Origin: Todiramphus chloris collaris
Lineage: Eukaryota > Chordata > Aves > Coraciiformes > Alcedinidae
DNA: 64,000 nt
NCBI GenBank assembly: GCA_025345505.1
Contig: JANVCC010000021.1
Span: 1,201,149 to 1,265,148, forward strand
Direction: 5' to 3'
Position 1 is the stretch's first letter. Each line of letters starts with the position of its first letter. Made by a program: the position numbers and the translations under genes. Shown here piece by piece: positions 1 to 11,782 of the stretch. A model generated the notes under the pieces. The model did no database searches. It worked only from the letters and a program-made list of their open reading frames with translations, and was not told the DNA's origin.

Positions 1-232
1 GGACACACTCTTCCTGATGCACTTCAGGAGACCATTGGCCTTCCTGGCCACAAGGGTACATTGTTGGCTTATGGTCATCCTGTAGTCCACCAGAATTCCT
101 GTGTATTTTTACACAGATCTGCTTTCCAGCAGGTCAGCCCCTCAGTTGTACTGATACAGGGTTTTATTCCTCCCTAAGTAGAGGACCCTACACTTGCCCC
201 TCTTGAAGGACAATATTACATTCCTGTATGTC
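1..232 (-). mobile_element. CR1 LINE fragment (ORF2 region, 5' and 3' ends missing)
   Basis: On the minus strand this corresponds to the middle of CR1 ORF2. On the plus strand the recognisable blocks are accattggccttcctggcc, ggtcatcctgtagtccacc and ttcctccctaagtagaggac. It continues beyond the window start. Confidence 0.85.
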
Positions 233-1785
233 AGAAGATTGTCAGAGAATCAATAGAACAGTAACGAAACCAAAAAAAATAAAAGTCTAGAGTAATCCTG
301 TGCAATTGGTACATTCACTATTGATTTCCAGTGATAAAAGAAAACATCTGTAATTTTTATTCTGGATCATAAGGGCACAGACATTGAATATCTGTTTAAT
401 GGTCAAAACTGTAGTTCTGGAACACCATCTTCTTGCAAACAGCCATTTAGGGGGAGAGGAAAAACAAATACACAAAGCACAGTCTGGGGATCTCAAAAAA
501 TTTTAAGTCAGGCTATTTCAAGAGCTTCAAATACCAAAGCTCCTAAACCCATATTTATTCCTTAAACCACTTTCCTTCAGTTTTAGCTGTCATTGATGCT
601 GCTGGATACATCACTTACTAATATTAAATGCAAATGTTCCAAAGCTTCAATTATACCAGTGAAGAGATGAAGTTTGGAGGAAATCTTTTTAACTAGCAAG
701 CATGAAAAGTCAGCATTGATCAAAATATGATTAAATGTATTATGCAGGAACATTTCCAAATTAAAGCAGGATTTTCTTAGTTTTCACCATAAACAGTTTT
801 AAAATCTTCTATAGATTTTGATCCTAGATCTGCATTTTGAGCTTCAAACCCAACTCTATTTCAAATCTGATTTTTTTTACTTGCTTATAGGGTCTACCTA
901 TTGGTTCTTGCTTCTTGGTTTCTATCTGGTAATATAATTGTTCTTGCACCTGATATTTGTCACAGATACTCAGTTTAGTCTTCTGACGAACCAAACAGGA
1001 CCTTAAACTATATCAGTGAGGAATGGTAGTTGGCAAAAATTGTTTAAAAGTTGTCCTTCATTAAACGTATTTGAATGATACTAGTAGATCTTCTCATACT
1101 GTGAGTGAAAAAGAAGTACTACCCTCCTCCATCCCATTTGAAACATGCTATTTCTTTACATTTTATGTCAACTTGTGGCAAGAAAAAGAAATCCAAAGGA
1201 TTCTTCTTTCAGATAGATGCATCTACCAGAAAAAGGAAGCGACACCGAAACTGAAATGATAGGACACAATCCTTGCTAAGAATATTACTTAAATACACAA
1301 TCAGTAATAGGCTGAGGTAGGAGAGACTGGGTTTGTTTTGGGTTTTTTTTATCCAATCAACAGTGATCAGCATTTTTTCTCTGTGGAAAGAAAATGACTT
1401 CCTTATTTATCTCAGAGGTTAGATAAATCATCTGTAGAGCTTAATGGGTGTTTGTATAAATCATTTTCTTTGAGCTCCTATTCAGCTAGTTAGAATCTGA
1501 AGGTTAGAAAAATTTGAAGCTCATAACCCAAATACAGAAAGATATCGTTGCTACAAATACTAGTAATTGCCTCATATTTTATTTTGCAGATTGATGTCAG
1601 GTGGAAAGCCAAAAGCAATTAGTATCTCTAATTTAATGAAAAAGGGTTTTTTGAACTGAAGATGGTATTTCAGAAATTATTAGTTTAGCTACTATATCCT
1701 ACCATCTCAATTTCTGCTATCTACCAAAAGAAGAGTGTATATATATTCTCACACAGGAAGAGACAGAGCCTAAGATTTCCACAGA

Positions 1786-1809
1786 GAAAAATAAAATAAA
1801 ATAAAAAAA
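1786..1809. repeat. (AAAAT)n microsatellite
   Basis: Short run of AAAAT/AAAT units ending in a poly(A) stretch. Confidence 0.75.
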
Positions 1810-4246
1810 GCTTCTCAGCATATTTCTACAGATCAGCTTTAGAAAGGTCACTGCTGTGAAAAGGTGCACAAGTATTTAAATAAGTACATGTCTTCAAACT
1901 CTGCAAGTTCAGGGGTTTTCCTCAATGACACCAAGTCGTTGGCAGTATCACTGTGCAAGGAAGGCTGTTAATCTCCAGCTTCATGTCACACAAAATTAAC
2001 TTGCTAATCCCCTTGGACATGTCGCTGAAAAAATCCAGTACCCTGACTACATTTCCCACTATGAACACAGGATCGCACTGGCAGATTCCTACATCTCAGT
2101 TTCTCAAATTTTAGTGTTGTGTTTGAATAGCAGTCTGATACATGCTGTTTTCTGCACTCTTAAACCAAACCTTACAATATACCCTAGCAGAAATGGAACA
2201 AAAAATACCACTCTAAGCCTTCACACAGTAAAATTTTGAGCTAATACACATCCTATACCAAATTTGCACTGAGTATGGAAAATATCTAGCAACTAGCCTC
2301 GAAAAAAAGCACATTTCCTGAAAAAAGACTCCACTCTATCACATTTCACATAGAGACTTGTGCTGATGAGCGTACAGGGCCACGACTGACATTTGAAGAT
2401 GTGATTTTTCAGCAAAGCACTGGAGTGTTCTGTGACTGTCTTGCCAAGGTAGGGAAGAAGTTCAGGATAAAGACTGAAATGGAAGGAGGAAGGGGAGAAA
2501 ATGAGGTGTGCTTTTATGGACTCTGTAAATGAATGTGAAAATTTTAAGGTGCCACCACATTTCCCTCTTTAAATTTTCAGGCAAACACAATGACACAAAG
2601 CCTTTCATATACTTGGCACATGAGCAGTTAAAAACCTTTGCCAGAAATGTGAAAGAAATCACTCTGTACTATAAGCAGCACATGAATGGCTTCTATCTAG
2701 ACAAAGGAACAGAACATGTGTGTCATTCCTTTTCTCAGTTTCTCTCATGTTCTTTTGGAACATGTTAAGATGTAGTTGACACATTTCCATCAGTCAAGGT
2801 CTCCTTCTTTGATCTCTTTTCTGCTAATGGCTTCTTTTCTCTCTCATCTCTTCCCTATTCTCCACTTTGGCCAAGCTGTCACTCCATTTCCTTTAACAGT
2901 CATTGTTACCATAGTCAAAACTTCCCCTAAGTGGGCTGTGCAACCTCTTCACTGCAATTTTCTTCTTTGTTTTGGTTCATGGTAGAGTGAAACTTGGTTA
3001 CCTGATAATAAAATCAAGTGTAAATTTGTGAGTTTGGGACTACTTCCAAGTTTCTGGGTATGGGCATATAACCTACCTGCACCGACTGCAGAGCAGGACT
3101 CAAGCAAATTGCACTTTGTCTAAATCCTGGTGTCTTTCAAGAAGGAACCCATCCACACAGGATGAGTAGGAGTCATAACTTGCATTGACCAAGTCTTTAC
3201 AGCACATAGTCACAGCTTGGCTTAGAAACTACCTCAGCTGAACAGATGGTGACCCAGTTCAGACACCCTCATTACCTTTAGAGAGTCGTTAAGAATTAAC
3301 ATCTCTGACAAGTTCTCTATCTTCTTTCCAACAGGATAAAAAGTATGTGATGAATTCTGTGGTGGCTGGTGGCTGAATAAGAGAACATTAAAAAGATTCA
3401 ACAGTTTCACATCCTTAACTGCACTGAATAAATTGCGCGGAATCCCTTCCCCAAGTCATTCACAGGGTTGGATGATTTAACCAGAATTCCCAGCTTCTGT
3501 AAAGAAAATATGCTGTTAGCTGGTAAATTCTCTTCTCCCAAGTCTGTGCTCACATGTAGATGTAAGACAGCAAAAATAGCTGCAAACCATGAAAAGAGGA
3601 GGATTAACCCTCTAGAAAATGTTATTTATGCAGGCAAATCATTAACTATGGTTGAATTACTGATTCTCCAGTGGTTTCTTTGTGATGTTCCACATTCAGA
3701 TTTTCCTAAATTTCCCTGAATAAAGCTTTATATTTTTTTTTCTTTTTAACAATAATTTATTGTCCTCTGTTTATTTTTTCTCCATTTGAATATTCATTGC
3801 TCTATTTTGATAGAACTATTTTGCCTGCTGATGAGGACTAGGCTGATCAAACAGATTCTCTTGTGCCTTAGACTTTACTGATATGTATCATCACTGTCCT
3901 AGAAAGCCATGAGTCATGGATTGCTAGAAGCATTAAGAAAGACATGGGAAAAAATACCACTATACTACTTACTACACAAAAGTGTTAATAAGTGTGGCTG
4001 ATAAATCATGTTAAATATTTGGTCAGATGCTTGTTGGGGAACTGTTGCTGCTTATTATTCCTCATTATTTAAAAATAATGTAAAAATCAACAATAACAAA
4101 AATAAAATCAAACTATTGTGAAATTTGCGGTTAAAGCACAAAGCTGTTCACTAGATGCCTAACAAAAGGTCATTATGAATTTGTTAATCTGAAATCTCAT
4201 TAGCACTCTATCAAGTATGAAAACTTGAGTTTCATTTGGTGAAGAC

Positions 4247-4268
4247 AATAATAATAATAACAATAATT
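4247..4268. repeat. (AAT)n microsatellite
   Basis: About seven AAT units with one C interruption. Confidence 0.85.
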
Positions 4269-5435
4269 AAAAAAATCTGATGTTTTCCCTTCTTTAAAAT
4301 GTCCAAACAAGCTTTTCTACTGCTGATACCTTTTCCATCACATTCCTGTCAGAATTTTTATTTTTCCATTAAGAAAAAATAAAAATAAAAAAGGAAGAAT
4401 ATAGCAAGGGTTTGAGAAAACTGTAAATTCTTCATGGGAATTGTCCCTAACAACATTGCTTCATCCAGTCATAGCCCACTGGCAGAAATTTTATCCAGTC
4501 TTAGACAGCTTAAAGTCTGAAATTAATCGATAAGCAGTGTCCTTCATGCACCAGCAAGAAATATAATCCTACAGTAGTTTTATTTGTGTGCGTTATTATT
4601 CCTCAGCCTTTCCCTCTTTTGCCCCTGGGAAGATATTGACTCGCTGCTAATATTCCATCAGTAAATTGCTATTAAGCCCTGTGGGGCTAGAGTCAGAAAA
4701 GTTAGGGCCTTGAGTCCTTCCAGACTTCAAAGAGCGTATGATCAGACTCCTCACTGTCATATGCATCTTATAGCTCAAATCAAAAGTTATACCCACCAAA
4801 AGCAATGTGAAAGAACAGTATCTGAAAAAAAAAAGTTGGTGTTCTTCTAGGAATGAAAAATAAATATCAGTGCAATCCTAATCTGATCAATGGATTTCCA
4901 AGAAATGTTATCAGCTAAATAAAAATAACAGTGCCTGGGAGAACAATAATTTTAGCACAGCTCTATGTATGATCTTACACATTTACTTTTATGACATACT
5001 TTCATGTTCTCATGTAGAGAATTTAATTTTAGTGGTTGAATCCTTTTCAATGTCTTAATTTCAAAATCAAACAAGTAAACATTTTGAGTAGCACATCAAT
5101 ATTTAATTAAAAACTTGTGCATTTGCATTATCTTTATTTATCTTACATTGAGGGGAAAAAAACCAGAGCTATTTATCTCAGTCTTTCAAAGCACTGGCAT
5201 TAATCAATGAAGTATTCAGACTTTTTGATGTCTCAGCCATAAGTGAGACATTTCAGATGGCTATTGGTCATTATTGCAAGAGAACACTTTAGTCATTACT
5301 TTCTAACAATTACCAGCACTCAATCCTCAATATCAAATATAAGTTAATTATTCTGCTGGCAGACTACTAGCCTATGGCGTAGACTTCCATTTTCATCAGA
5401 TATCATTTACATGCATTTACGTGTATTTACATATG

Positions 5436-6034
5436 CAAGAAGAGCTGAACATGAGTCGTCGTTGTGCAACGACGGCTCAAAAAACCCCACCTGCATCCTC
5501 GGCTGCATCAAAAGAAGTACGGCCAGCAGAAAACTGGAGGTGATTCTGCCCCTCTGCTCTGCTCTGGTGAGACCCCACCTGGAATGCTGCTTCCATCTCT
5601 GGAGCCCCCAGTACTAAAAGGACACGGATCTGTGTTAGTGGGTCCAGAGGAGGGCACAAAGATGATCAGAGGGCTGGAACCTATCTCCTGTGAGGACAGG
5701 CTGAGGGAGTTGGTTCTGTTCAGTCTGGAGACTGAAAAGGCTCCAGGGAGACCTAACCCTAACCCTAGTCCTTCCAGTATCTGAAGGAGACTTACAGGAA
5801 AGCTGGGGAGGGACATTTTATAAGGGCATGCGGTGATAGGACAAGGGACAAAGGTTTTAAACTTGAGCACGGTAGATTTAGATTGGATGTTAGGAAGAAG
5901 TTCTTCACCATGAGGATGGTGAGACACAGGAACGGGTTGCCCAGGAAGGTGGTGGATGCTCCATCTCTGGAACTGTTTAAGATCAGTCTGGATGAGGCTC
6001 TGAGCAACCTGGTCTAGTGGGAGGTGTCCCTGCC
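5436..6034 (+). mobile_element. CR1 LINE, 5' part of a copy split by the LTR-PBS insertion
   Basis: CR1 ORF2 C-terminal region and 3' UTR, from agctgaacatgag through GACAGGCTGAGGGAGTTGG to TGGTCTAGTGGGAGG. Small indels break the frame. It contains a telomere-like CCTAACCCTAACCCTAG at 5752-5768 where related copies read ccttatagtg. It resumes at 6329 after the insertion. Confidence 0.93.
5752..5768 (+). repeat. Telomere-like hexamers inside CR1
   Basis: CCTAACCCTAACCCTAG comprises about 2.7 units of the vertebrate telomere repeat (C-strand). It replaces a short segment of CR1 sequence that is normal in the neighbouring copies at 7.5 kb and 11.4 kb. Confidence 0.8.
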
Positions 6035-6073
6035 TGTGGTAGTATAGGGATGTGGCGATGCGGAAGATCACGT
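6035..6073 (+). repeat. Left arm of 39-bp perfect terminal inverted repeat
   Basis: This arm is identical, base for base, to the reverse complement of 6290-6328. It is far longer than the usual few-to-15-bp inverted ends of retroviral LTRs. It runs TGTGGTAG... to ...GATCACGT. Confidence 0.95.
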
Positions 6074-6136
6074 GCTGTAACGGAAACGTAGAAACCAGGT
6101 AGGATACCACCCACGAAGGGCTGGCTCTGTTACTGG

Positions 6137-6164
6137 TATATAAGTGCCTGTAGCCCTCAATAAA
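6137..6164 (+). promoter_or_regulatory. LTR core promoter TATA box and polyadenylation signal
   Basis: TATATAAG at 6137-6144 is followed 15 bp later by AATAAA at 6159-6164, a compact U3/R arrangement as in avian alpharetroviral LTRs. Its direction is antisense to GABRG3. Confidence 0.75.
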
Positions 6165-6267
6165 ACGCCATTTTGCCTTCCTCTCTATGAGAGTCTGAGT
6201 CTCACAGTGGACCCTCAGTGTCTCCCGGGTTTCGGCACTGAGGATAGGACACGTTAATCACAACAAG

Positions 6268-6285
6268 TGGTGACCCCGACGTGAT
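6268..6285 (+). other. tRNA-Trp primer-binding site
   Basis: The 18 nt TGGTGACCCCGACGTGAT equal the primer-binding site of avian leukosis/sarcoma viruses, complementary to the 3' end of tRNA-Trp. It sits two bases (AG) after the presumed U5 end. The last nine bases, with the following C (GACGTGATC, 6278-6286), recur 11 bp later at 6289-6297. Confidence 0.93.
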
Positions 6286-6289
6286 CGGG

Positions 6290-6328
6290 ACGTGATCTTC
6301 CGCATCGCCACATCCCTATACTACCACA
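6290..6328 (-). repeat. Right arm of 39-bp perfect terminal inverted repeat
   Basis: Reverse complement of 6035-6073. It starts at ACGTGATC directly after the PBS and a short GGG spacer, and ends at the target duplication. Confidence 0.95.
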
Positions 6329-6407
6329 CCTGCCCATGGCAGGGGGGTTGCAACAAGATGATCTTTATGGTCCCTTCCAACTCAAGCCATTCTATGATTC
6401 TGTGATT
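6329..6407 (+). mobile_element. CR1 LINE, 3' tail of the split copy
   Basis: Continuation of the element at 5436-6034 from CCTGCCCATGGCAGGGG to the tail CCATTCTATGATTCTGTGATT. The first six bases are the second copy of the target duplication. Confidence 0.93.
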
Positions 6408-7404
6408 ACCTGTAAACAATAAAAGGAAAGACATTTCCAAAAAATAAAATAAAAATAAAAGTCTTTCCTCAGTATTCTTAGAATTGAATCTCTCAGAACC
6501 ACTTTGGTTTTCCTGGATATTGAGGCCACTTGCTAGCAATACTAGAAATAAAGTGAATATATATGCTGCAAGTAGCTAACAGGAGTTATTATTCATCATA
6601 AGCAGCTTTCCAAAATCAGATTTGTGTCAATCACTTTCCTACTGCCAATTTCTCTAAGGTTTTGAGGTTTTCACAGGGGTCTTTGGGGAGAGTTACATGG
6701 GATGATCAGTAATTGACAACTGGTGGCACGTATGGACATTTTCCAAGGGATCAGTACTTTATCCTTTTACTCCAAATGAATGCTTAATAGGTGGAAATCA
6801 GCACGAGAGAATGCCTTATTAGTCTGTGGCCTGCCTCCTAATGAGGTGATTTCAGAGTGAGGAAATCCAAACGAGAGAAAACAGAACGCGAAGATTAAAG
6901 ATGAAAGACAACAGTGAAAGAGAGAGCTGACAAAACAAGAGTGAGATAATCCAGTTTTATCCTTGCAATCAATAGAAAAGTCTGCAGGCTGTAGTTTCAG
7001 ACAGCCTTTTTCACGGGTGGCACTTCAGACAGAAAGTAGAGAAAGTACAGGGGGCCAAGGTGTAATAGTCGCAGGTTTAACAAGATTTAGACTTTCTGAA
7101 AAGAAAAATAGGAAGCAATTTAGTAAGAGTCAAGTGTCTTCAAGGCCAGAAGCTTTGGTAATCAAAGTGTGGATGAGAAAAACAGACTCGATAACATAGA
7201 AATTAACAGCTCAATCAAGCTTAAACCAGGTTTAACTAATACAGACTATAATTGCTATTTCCCATGATAGTGCTTAGGGAGTGGCATGTAACACTGCCTT
7301 TGCATGCTACGTAAATAAGTGTGCTGTAGATATGCACATAGCATTAAATAGAGTCACATTCCAAGTGTGCAGGTACTATGGGAAAGCAGCCTTGATGTAA
7401 TCAA
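6408..7404. other. Unique intron sequence
   Basis: No repeat or exon recognised. A 78-codon frame at 6963-7199 has no recognisable domain. Confidence 0.65.
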
Positions 7405-7851
7405 GGGGGACACAAAGGCGATCAGAGGGCTGGAGCACCTCTCCTGTGAGGACAGGCTGAGGGAGTTGGGTCTGTTCAGTCTGGAGAAGAGAAAGCTCAA
7501 GGGGGACCTTATAGTGGCCTTCCAGTATCTGAAGGGGGTACAGGAAAGCTGGGGATGGACTATTTATAAGAGCATGTGGTGACAGGACAAGGGACAAGAG
7601 TTTTAAACTAAAGCAGGGTAGATTTATATTGGTCTTTAGGAAGACGTTCTTTACTTTGAGGGTGGTGAGAAGCTGGAATGGATTGCCCAGAAAATCTGTG
7701 TACCCCACATCCCTGGAAGTGTTCAAGTTAAGGCTGGACGAGGCTCTGAGCAACCTGATCTAGTGGGAGGTGTCCCTGACCATGACAGGGGGGTTGGAAC
7801 TATATGATCTTTAAGGTCCCTTCCATCTCAAGCCATTCTGTGATTCTGTGA
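7405..7851 (+). mobile_element. CR1 LINE, 5'-truncated
   Basis: From GGACACAAAGGCGATCAGAG to the tail ATTCTGTGATTCTGTGAT. It belongs to the same subfamily as the copies at 5.4, 11.3 and 63.1 kb (shared GACAGGCTGAGGGAGTTG and TTTAAGGTCCCTTCCA). Confidence 0.93.
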
Positions 7852-8252
7852 TAATCCTACTTCTCTCTGTTAGAGTTTTTAGACAGTGTGAAGTTTTCTG
7901 TAAAAGGCAGAAACGAGGCAGTCTGAAGTATAAACCTGGATTATGTTCTCTTTCCTCTTCAGAATTAGTACTAATTCCATAGCAAAAGGTCTAGAAGTCA
8001 ATTTTAATGCCTTTTTTTTATGTATGTTATCAGTAAACCTTTTATCTCATACACCATCAAGGAAGAGTGACCTAGACTGCCTGGTTGACATGCAGAGGCA
8101 CGTACCGCCAAGGGAGGAATATTCCTAGCAAACATAGAACTATACTGCTCCTGAAAGAAACGGGTGTCTGAGTGTCTCCTGATATCTCCAACACTGTCGT
8201 AGCAAGTCTCTGCAAGGCCCTCATTTGCCAAGATTTCCTCTCATCATCCTAG
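7852..8252. other. Unique intron sequence between two CR1 copies
   Basis: Nothing recognised. Confidence 0.6.
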
Positions 8253-8700
8253 TTGAAGGACATGGACCCTTTGGAGTGGGTCCAGAGGAGGCCACAAAAA
8301 ATGATCAGAGGGCTGGAGCCCCTCTAATATGAGGATAGGCTGAGGGAGTTGGGGTTGTTCTGTCTCGAGAAGAGAAGGCTTTGGGGAGACGTTATAGCAG
8401 CCTTTCACTATCTGAAGGGGGCTACAGGAAAGCTGGGGAGGGGTGTTTACAAGGGCAAGTGGTGATTGGATGAAGTTCAATGGTTTTAAACTGGAGCAGG
8501 GTCAATTTAGGTGGGATATTAGAAAAAGTTCTTTACTCTGAGGGTGGTGGAGGCCCCATCCCTGAAGACATTCAAGGTCAGGCTTGATGAGGCTGTGAGA
8601 AACTTGATCTAGTTGATGTTCCTGCTCAGTGCAGGGGTGCTGGACTAGATGACCTTTGGAGGTCCCTTCCAACCGAAGGCATTCTACAATTCTATGATTC
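8253..8700 (+). mobile_element. CR1 LINE, 5'-truncated
   Basis: From GAAGGACATGGACCC to the tail ATTCTACAATTCTATGATTC. The 3' UTR (GACCTTTGGAGGTCCCTTCC) differs from the 7.4 kb copy, indicating another CR1 subfamily. A deletion between tctgagggtggtgg and aggccccatccc removes part of the usual sequence. Confidence 0.92.
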
Positions 8701-9484
8701 TAATTCTCTGATGCTACATGTTGCCAGAGGAAAAAAATGGAGAACATGGAGGGAGTATTTCTAGCTTTACAGTCAAAAAAGTGACAACATAAAAGATGGT
8801 GGGCATCATGGCAAAGAACCTATACCCTCACTCAGACTTCGATCTACACTGTTTTCTTGGCAGGACCAAAAGACAGCATAGCCTAAAGTTTTCAGTATGT
8901 TTCCTGAAACAGGTCTAAATTTGTATCAAACTTCAACAAGACAAATCTTCTCTGGAACACTAGTTTTCATAGCATCTGTTAACAAGCATTTTTCAGGCAT
9001 TTTATTGAGATTGCAACAAGAACGTGTAATGAGGAGCCCAAACATATATTATTGGAACCCAAATTCTCCCTTCATGGTGGTATCACATGCACAAGAGAGG
9101 AGGAGAGGCAGAAGACTACCTCTCTCACTTGGTAGCCCCAATGACTGCCATAATAAGCAGAAAGTAAAATAAAACAAGCCACACCATTTGTATTCTTAAC
9201 TAATCTTCAGTCTCAATATCGCAATTGGAATGTTCTGTACATCTTCTCTCACTGTTGATTGTTAAGCACACAAAACAACCCAAAATAATTTATTCTATTT
9301 AATCAAAGCCCCAGTGATGAGAAAGTTACATTATCTGAATATTTGACCTGCAAAACATCAGTCATGGCATAACATCCTGAAAGTTCAATCCACGCCTTTG
9401 ATGGATAGCAGTACACTCACCACACCAAAGGTTTGTTTGGATACATCAAAAGTTACCAAGGTGAAAAAACACATGGCCAAAACC
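8701..9484. other. Unique intron sequence
   Basis: A 91-codon plus-strand frame (8897-9172) has no recognisable motif and no splice context; taken as chance. Confidence 0.6.
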
Positions 9485-9693
9485 TGTTTTCCTCATGCTG
9501 AGAGTGGTGAGACACTGGAAGCAGGTTGCCCAGGGATGTTGTGGATGCTCCCTCACTGGATGTGTTCAAATCCAGGTTGGATGGGGTCTTGAGCAACCTG
9601 CTCTAGTGGGAGGTGTCCCTTCCATGGCAGGGGAGTTGGAATGAGATCATCTTTAAGGTCCCTTCCAACTCAAACCATTCTATGATTCTATGA
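9485..9693 (+). mobile_element. CR1 LINE 3' end
   Basis: Short 5'-truncated copy from about TGTTTTCCTCATGCTGAGAG to CCATTCTATGATTCTATG. Confidence 0.92.
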
Positions 9694-11261
9694 AAACTCT
9701 GGTTTGCAATATCCATGAAAAAAAAAAAGTGAGTATTTCTCTCTGTTGTAAAAGAAAAACATTCCAGATGCACAAATATCCTCCTTACAGACAGCAAAGA
9801 GAAAGAAAATAGAAGCAGAGTATGTCACTGAAAGCTCAGGAGTTCAAAGTTAAGTAGTAAAATGCTTCTGTAGTTGGCAGCATTGTAACAGAAACAGGGC
9901 TGTCAGAGCTGAACCTAAGACCTTCAAGAGCCTTTTAGGAGAGGTCAGTGGAAAAGGATAACAGGGAAAAGCCCACTTCTGTTTGTAGAGGAAGCCACCC
10001 ATCATTTGCACTGCAAAATTTCTAGGTAATCTTTTTAGAAAGACCCAGGCACAGCTGTGTTTATGCTTTCAGATACGTACTTATATTTGTCTGAATATAA
10101 CAGTAGTAGGTAATTTTACAAATTAATTAATTAAACGTGTTCTGTAGGAGTCTGCTGTCTCATGATACATTTTCATATCTGTGGTAGGAAGAAAACAATG
10201 CAGCCATCAGTATACAGCCTTGCTTATTATTCATAATACTCTCTCTTCTAGATTCCTAGGTAACGAGTGCAAAAATACATCAGCAGCACCCTAGTGAAAA
10301 GACTTTCTAATGCATCCTAAGTCTAAACATTACCATCATTTTAAGATATATTTCCAAATGTCAGAGAGCAAATTACATTTGATGTGAAGCCAAAATGCAT
10401 TTCAGCGCAGAAGCGTCGTTTTAGGCTTCTATTAATAGAACAATCTATTTTAAGAAGGAAACACTACTCATATTTCACAAGGTCTCCTTTGGAGTTTCAG
10501 GAATTCAGCTTCAATTTCTCAGCATGTTTTCAATCTAACTCTTTTAGATCTATAGTTTTCCAATTACTTATAAGACCATAGAATGTGCTCTTGATTTTAA
10601 TGATATAACATCATTATTTACTGATGTTTCCATTCATGGTCTCTTATAGTACCTCTAAATGTTTAAGGTTAAGAAAATTCCAATCTGTTATCTTATAATT
10701 AAACATCAGTTCGAACACAATGGTATTATTGATCTCAAACCATGGTATCATTGCTTCTGGCTTACAAGAACAAGTCCGCATGAGTTAAAATGCTTATTAA
10801 CCAAGATTTAGAGATGGCAATATATATAGTATCATGCTCATCTGATGTATCTTTTAACCTGGAAAAGCCTCCGAAGTTTTTCATATTTTATGCCTTAAAA
10901 GATTTAGGCCATCTTTCCAGAATAAAAGAAGCTCTTTTCAAAGAGATTACTGAGAATATTAAAGTGATTGCTTGTAGCTGCAAGTTCTACTTTAAAAAGT
11001 TTATCCTGCCTTATTTCTGCAGCAACCATAGTAGCCACGGGTGAAATACTTTCAGCTGCCTGGGAATTTTAGCACATATATGCCTCTTAGTAAATGAAAA
11101 AAGAGATAGATTAGGATAAACTGTTCCTCACAAATACTTAAGACAGATGTTCAAAATGGATATCTTGAGAGAAATTAATTTTCTCTCTCAATTGAGTCTA
11201 CAAGGAATCTAGATGATCATCATAGATCAAACATCTAGAGGGTTTTATATATGGCTTGGAT
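9694..11261. other. Unique AT-rich intron sequence
   Basis: Nothing recognised. The 84-codon frame at 10790-11044 is antisense to the gene and featureless. Confidence 0.6.
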
Positions 11262-11782
11262 CTGATGAGAGGCATGAGTCCAGTTCTGGGGCCCCCAACA
11301 CAAGAAGAACATCCAACTGTTGAAATGGGTCCAGAGGAGGCCACAAAGGTGATCAGAGGGCTGGAGCCCCTCCTCTGTGGGGACAGGCTGTGAGAGTGGG
11401 GGCTGTTCAGCCTGGAGGAGAAAAGACTCCAGGAAGACCTTATAGTGTCCTTCCAGTATCTGAAGGGGGCTACAGGAAAGCTGGGGAGGGACATTTTATA
11501 AGGGCGTGTGGTGATAGGACGAGTGGTAATGTATTTAAGCTGGATGAGGGTAGATGTAGGCTAGATATTAGGAAGAGATTCTTTACAGTGAGGGTGGTGA
11601 GGCAATGGAACAGGTCACCCAGAGAAGCTGTGGATGCCTCCTCCCTGGAAGTTTTCAAGATCAGGTTGGGCAGGGCCTTGAGCCTAGTGGGAGGTGTCCC
11701 TGCCCATGCCAGGGGGGTTGGAACTGGATGAACTTTAAGGTCCCTTCCAATCCAAACCATTCGATGATTCTATTGTTCTATG
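11262..11782 (+). mobile_element. CR1 LINE, 5'-truncated
   Basis: From GAGTCCAGTTCTGGGGCCCC to the tail TCGATGATTCTATTGTTCTATG. An open frame of 113 codons (11390-11731) is a decayed ORF2 end, not a gene. Confidence 0.93.

Larger units (their letters stand above)
233..5435. other. Unique AT-rich intron sequence
   Basis: Apart from the two microsatellites listed, nothing is recognisable. Short open frames are no longer than chance (83 codons at most) and show no family motif. Confidence 0.7.
6035..6328 (+). mobile_element. ERVK/alpharetrovirus-like LTR plus PBS ending in an inverted copy of the LTR start
   Basis: A 294-bp insertion splits a CR1 element and is flanked by an exact 6-bp direct repeat, CCTGCC (6029-6034 and 6329-6334). 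Six base pairs is the duplication length made by alpharetroviral integrase. It begins TGTGGTAG and ends CTACCACA. Inside are a TATA box (TATATAAG, 6137-6144), a polyadenylation signal (AATAAA, 6159-6164) followed by ACGCCATTTTGCC as in the R region of avian leukosis-type LTRs, a plausible LTR end at CACAACA (6265), and an 18-nt primer-binding site for tRNA-Trp (6268-6285). After the PBS, the sequence is the reverse complement of the first 39 bp of the element. No gag, pol or env is present. A conventional solo LTR would stop before the PBS, so this one is structurally abnormal. Confidence 0.88.

Noticed and set aside
5411..6110. Overlapping long open frames (up to 200 codons, minus strand) around 5.5-6.1 kb
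   Set aside because: They lie antisense within CR1 and cross the LTR boundary; the frame is a by-product of CR1 composition.
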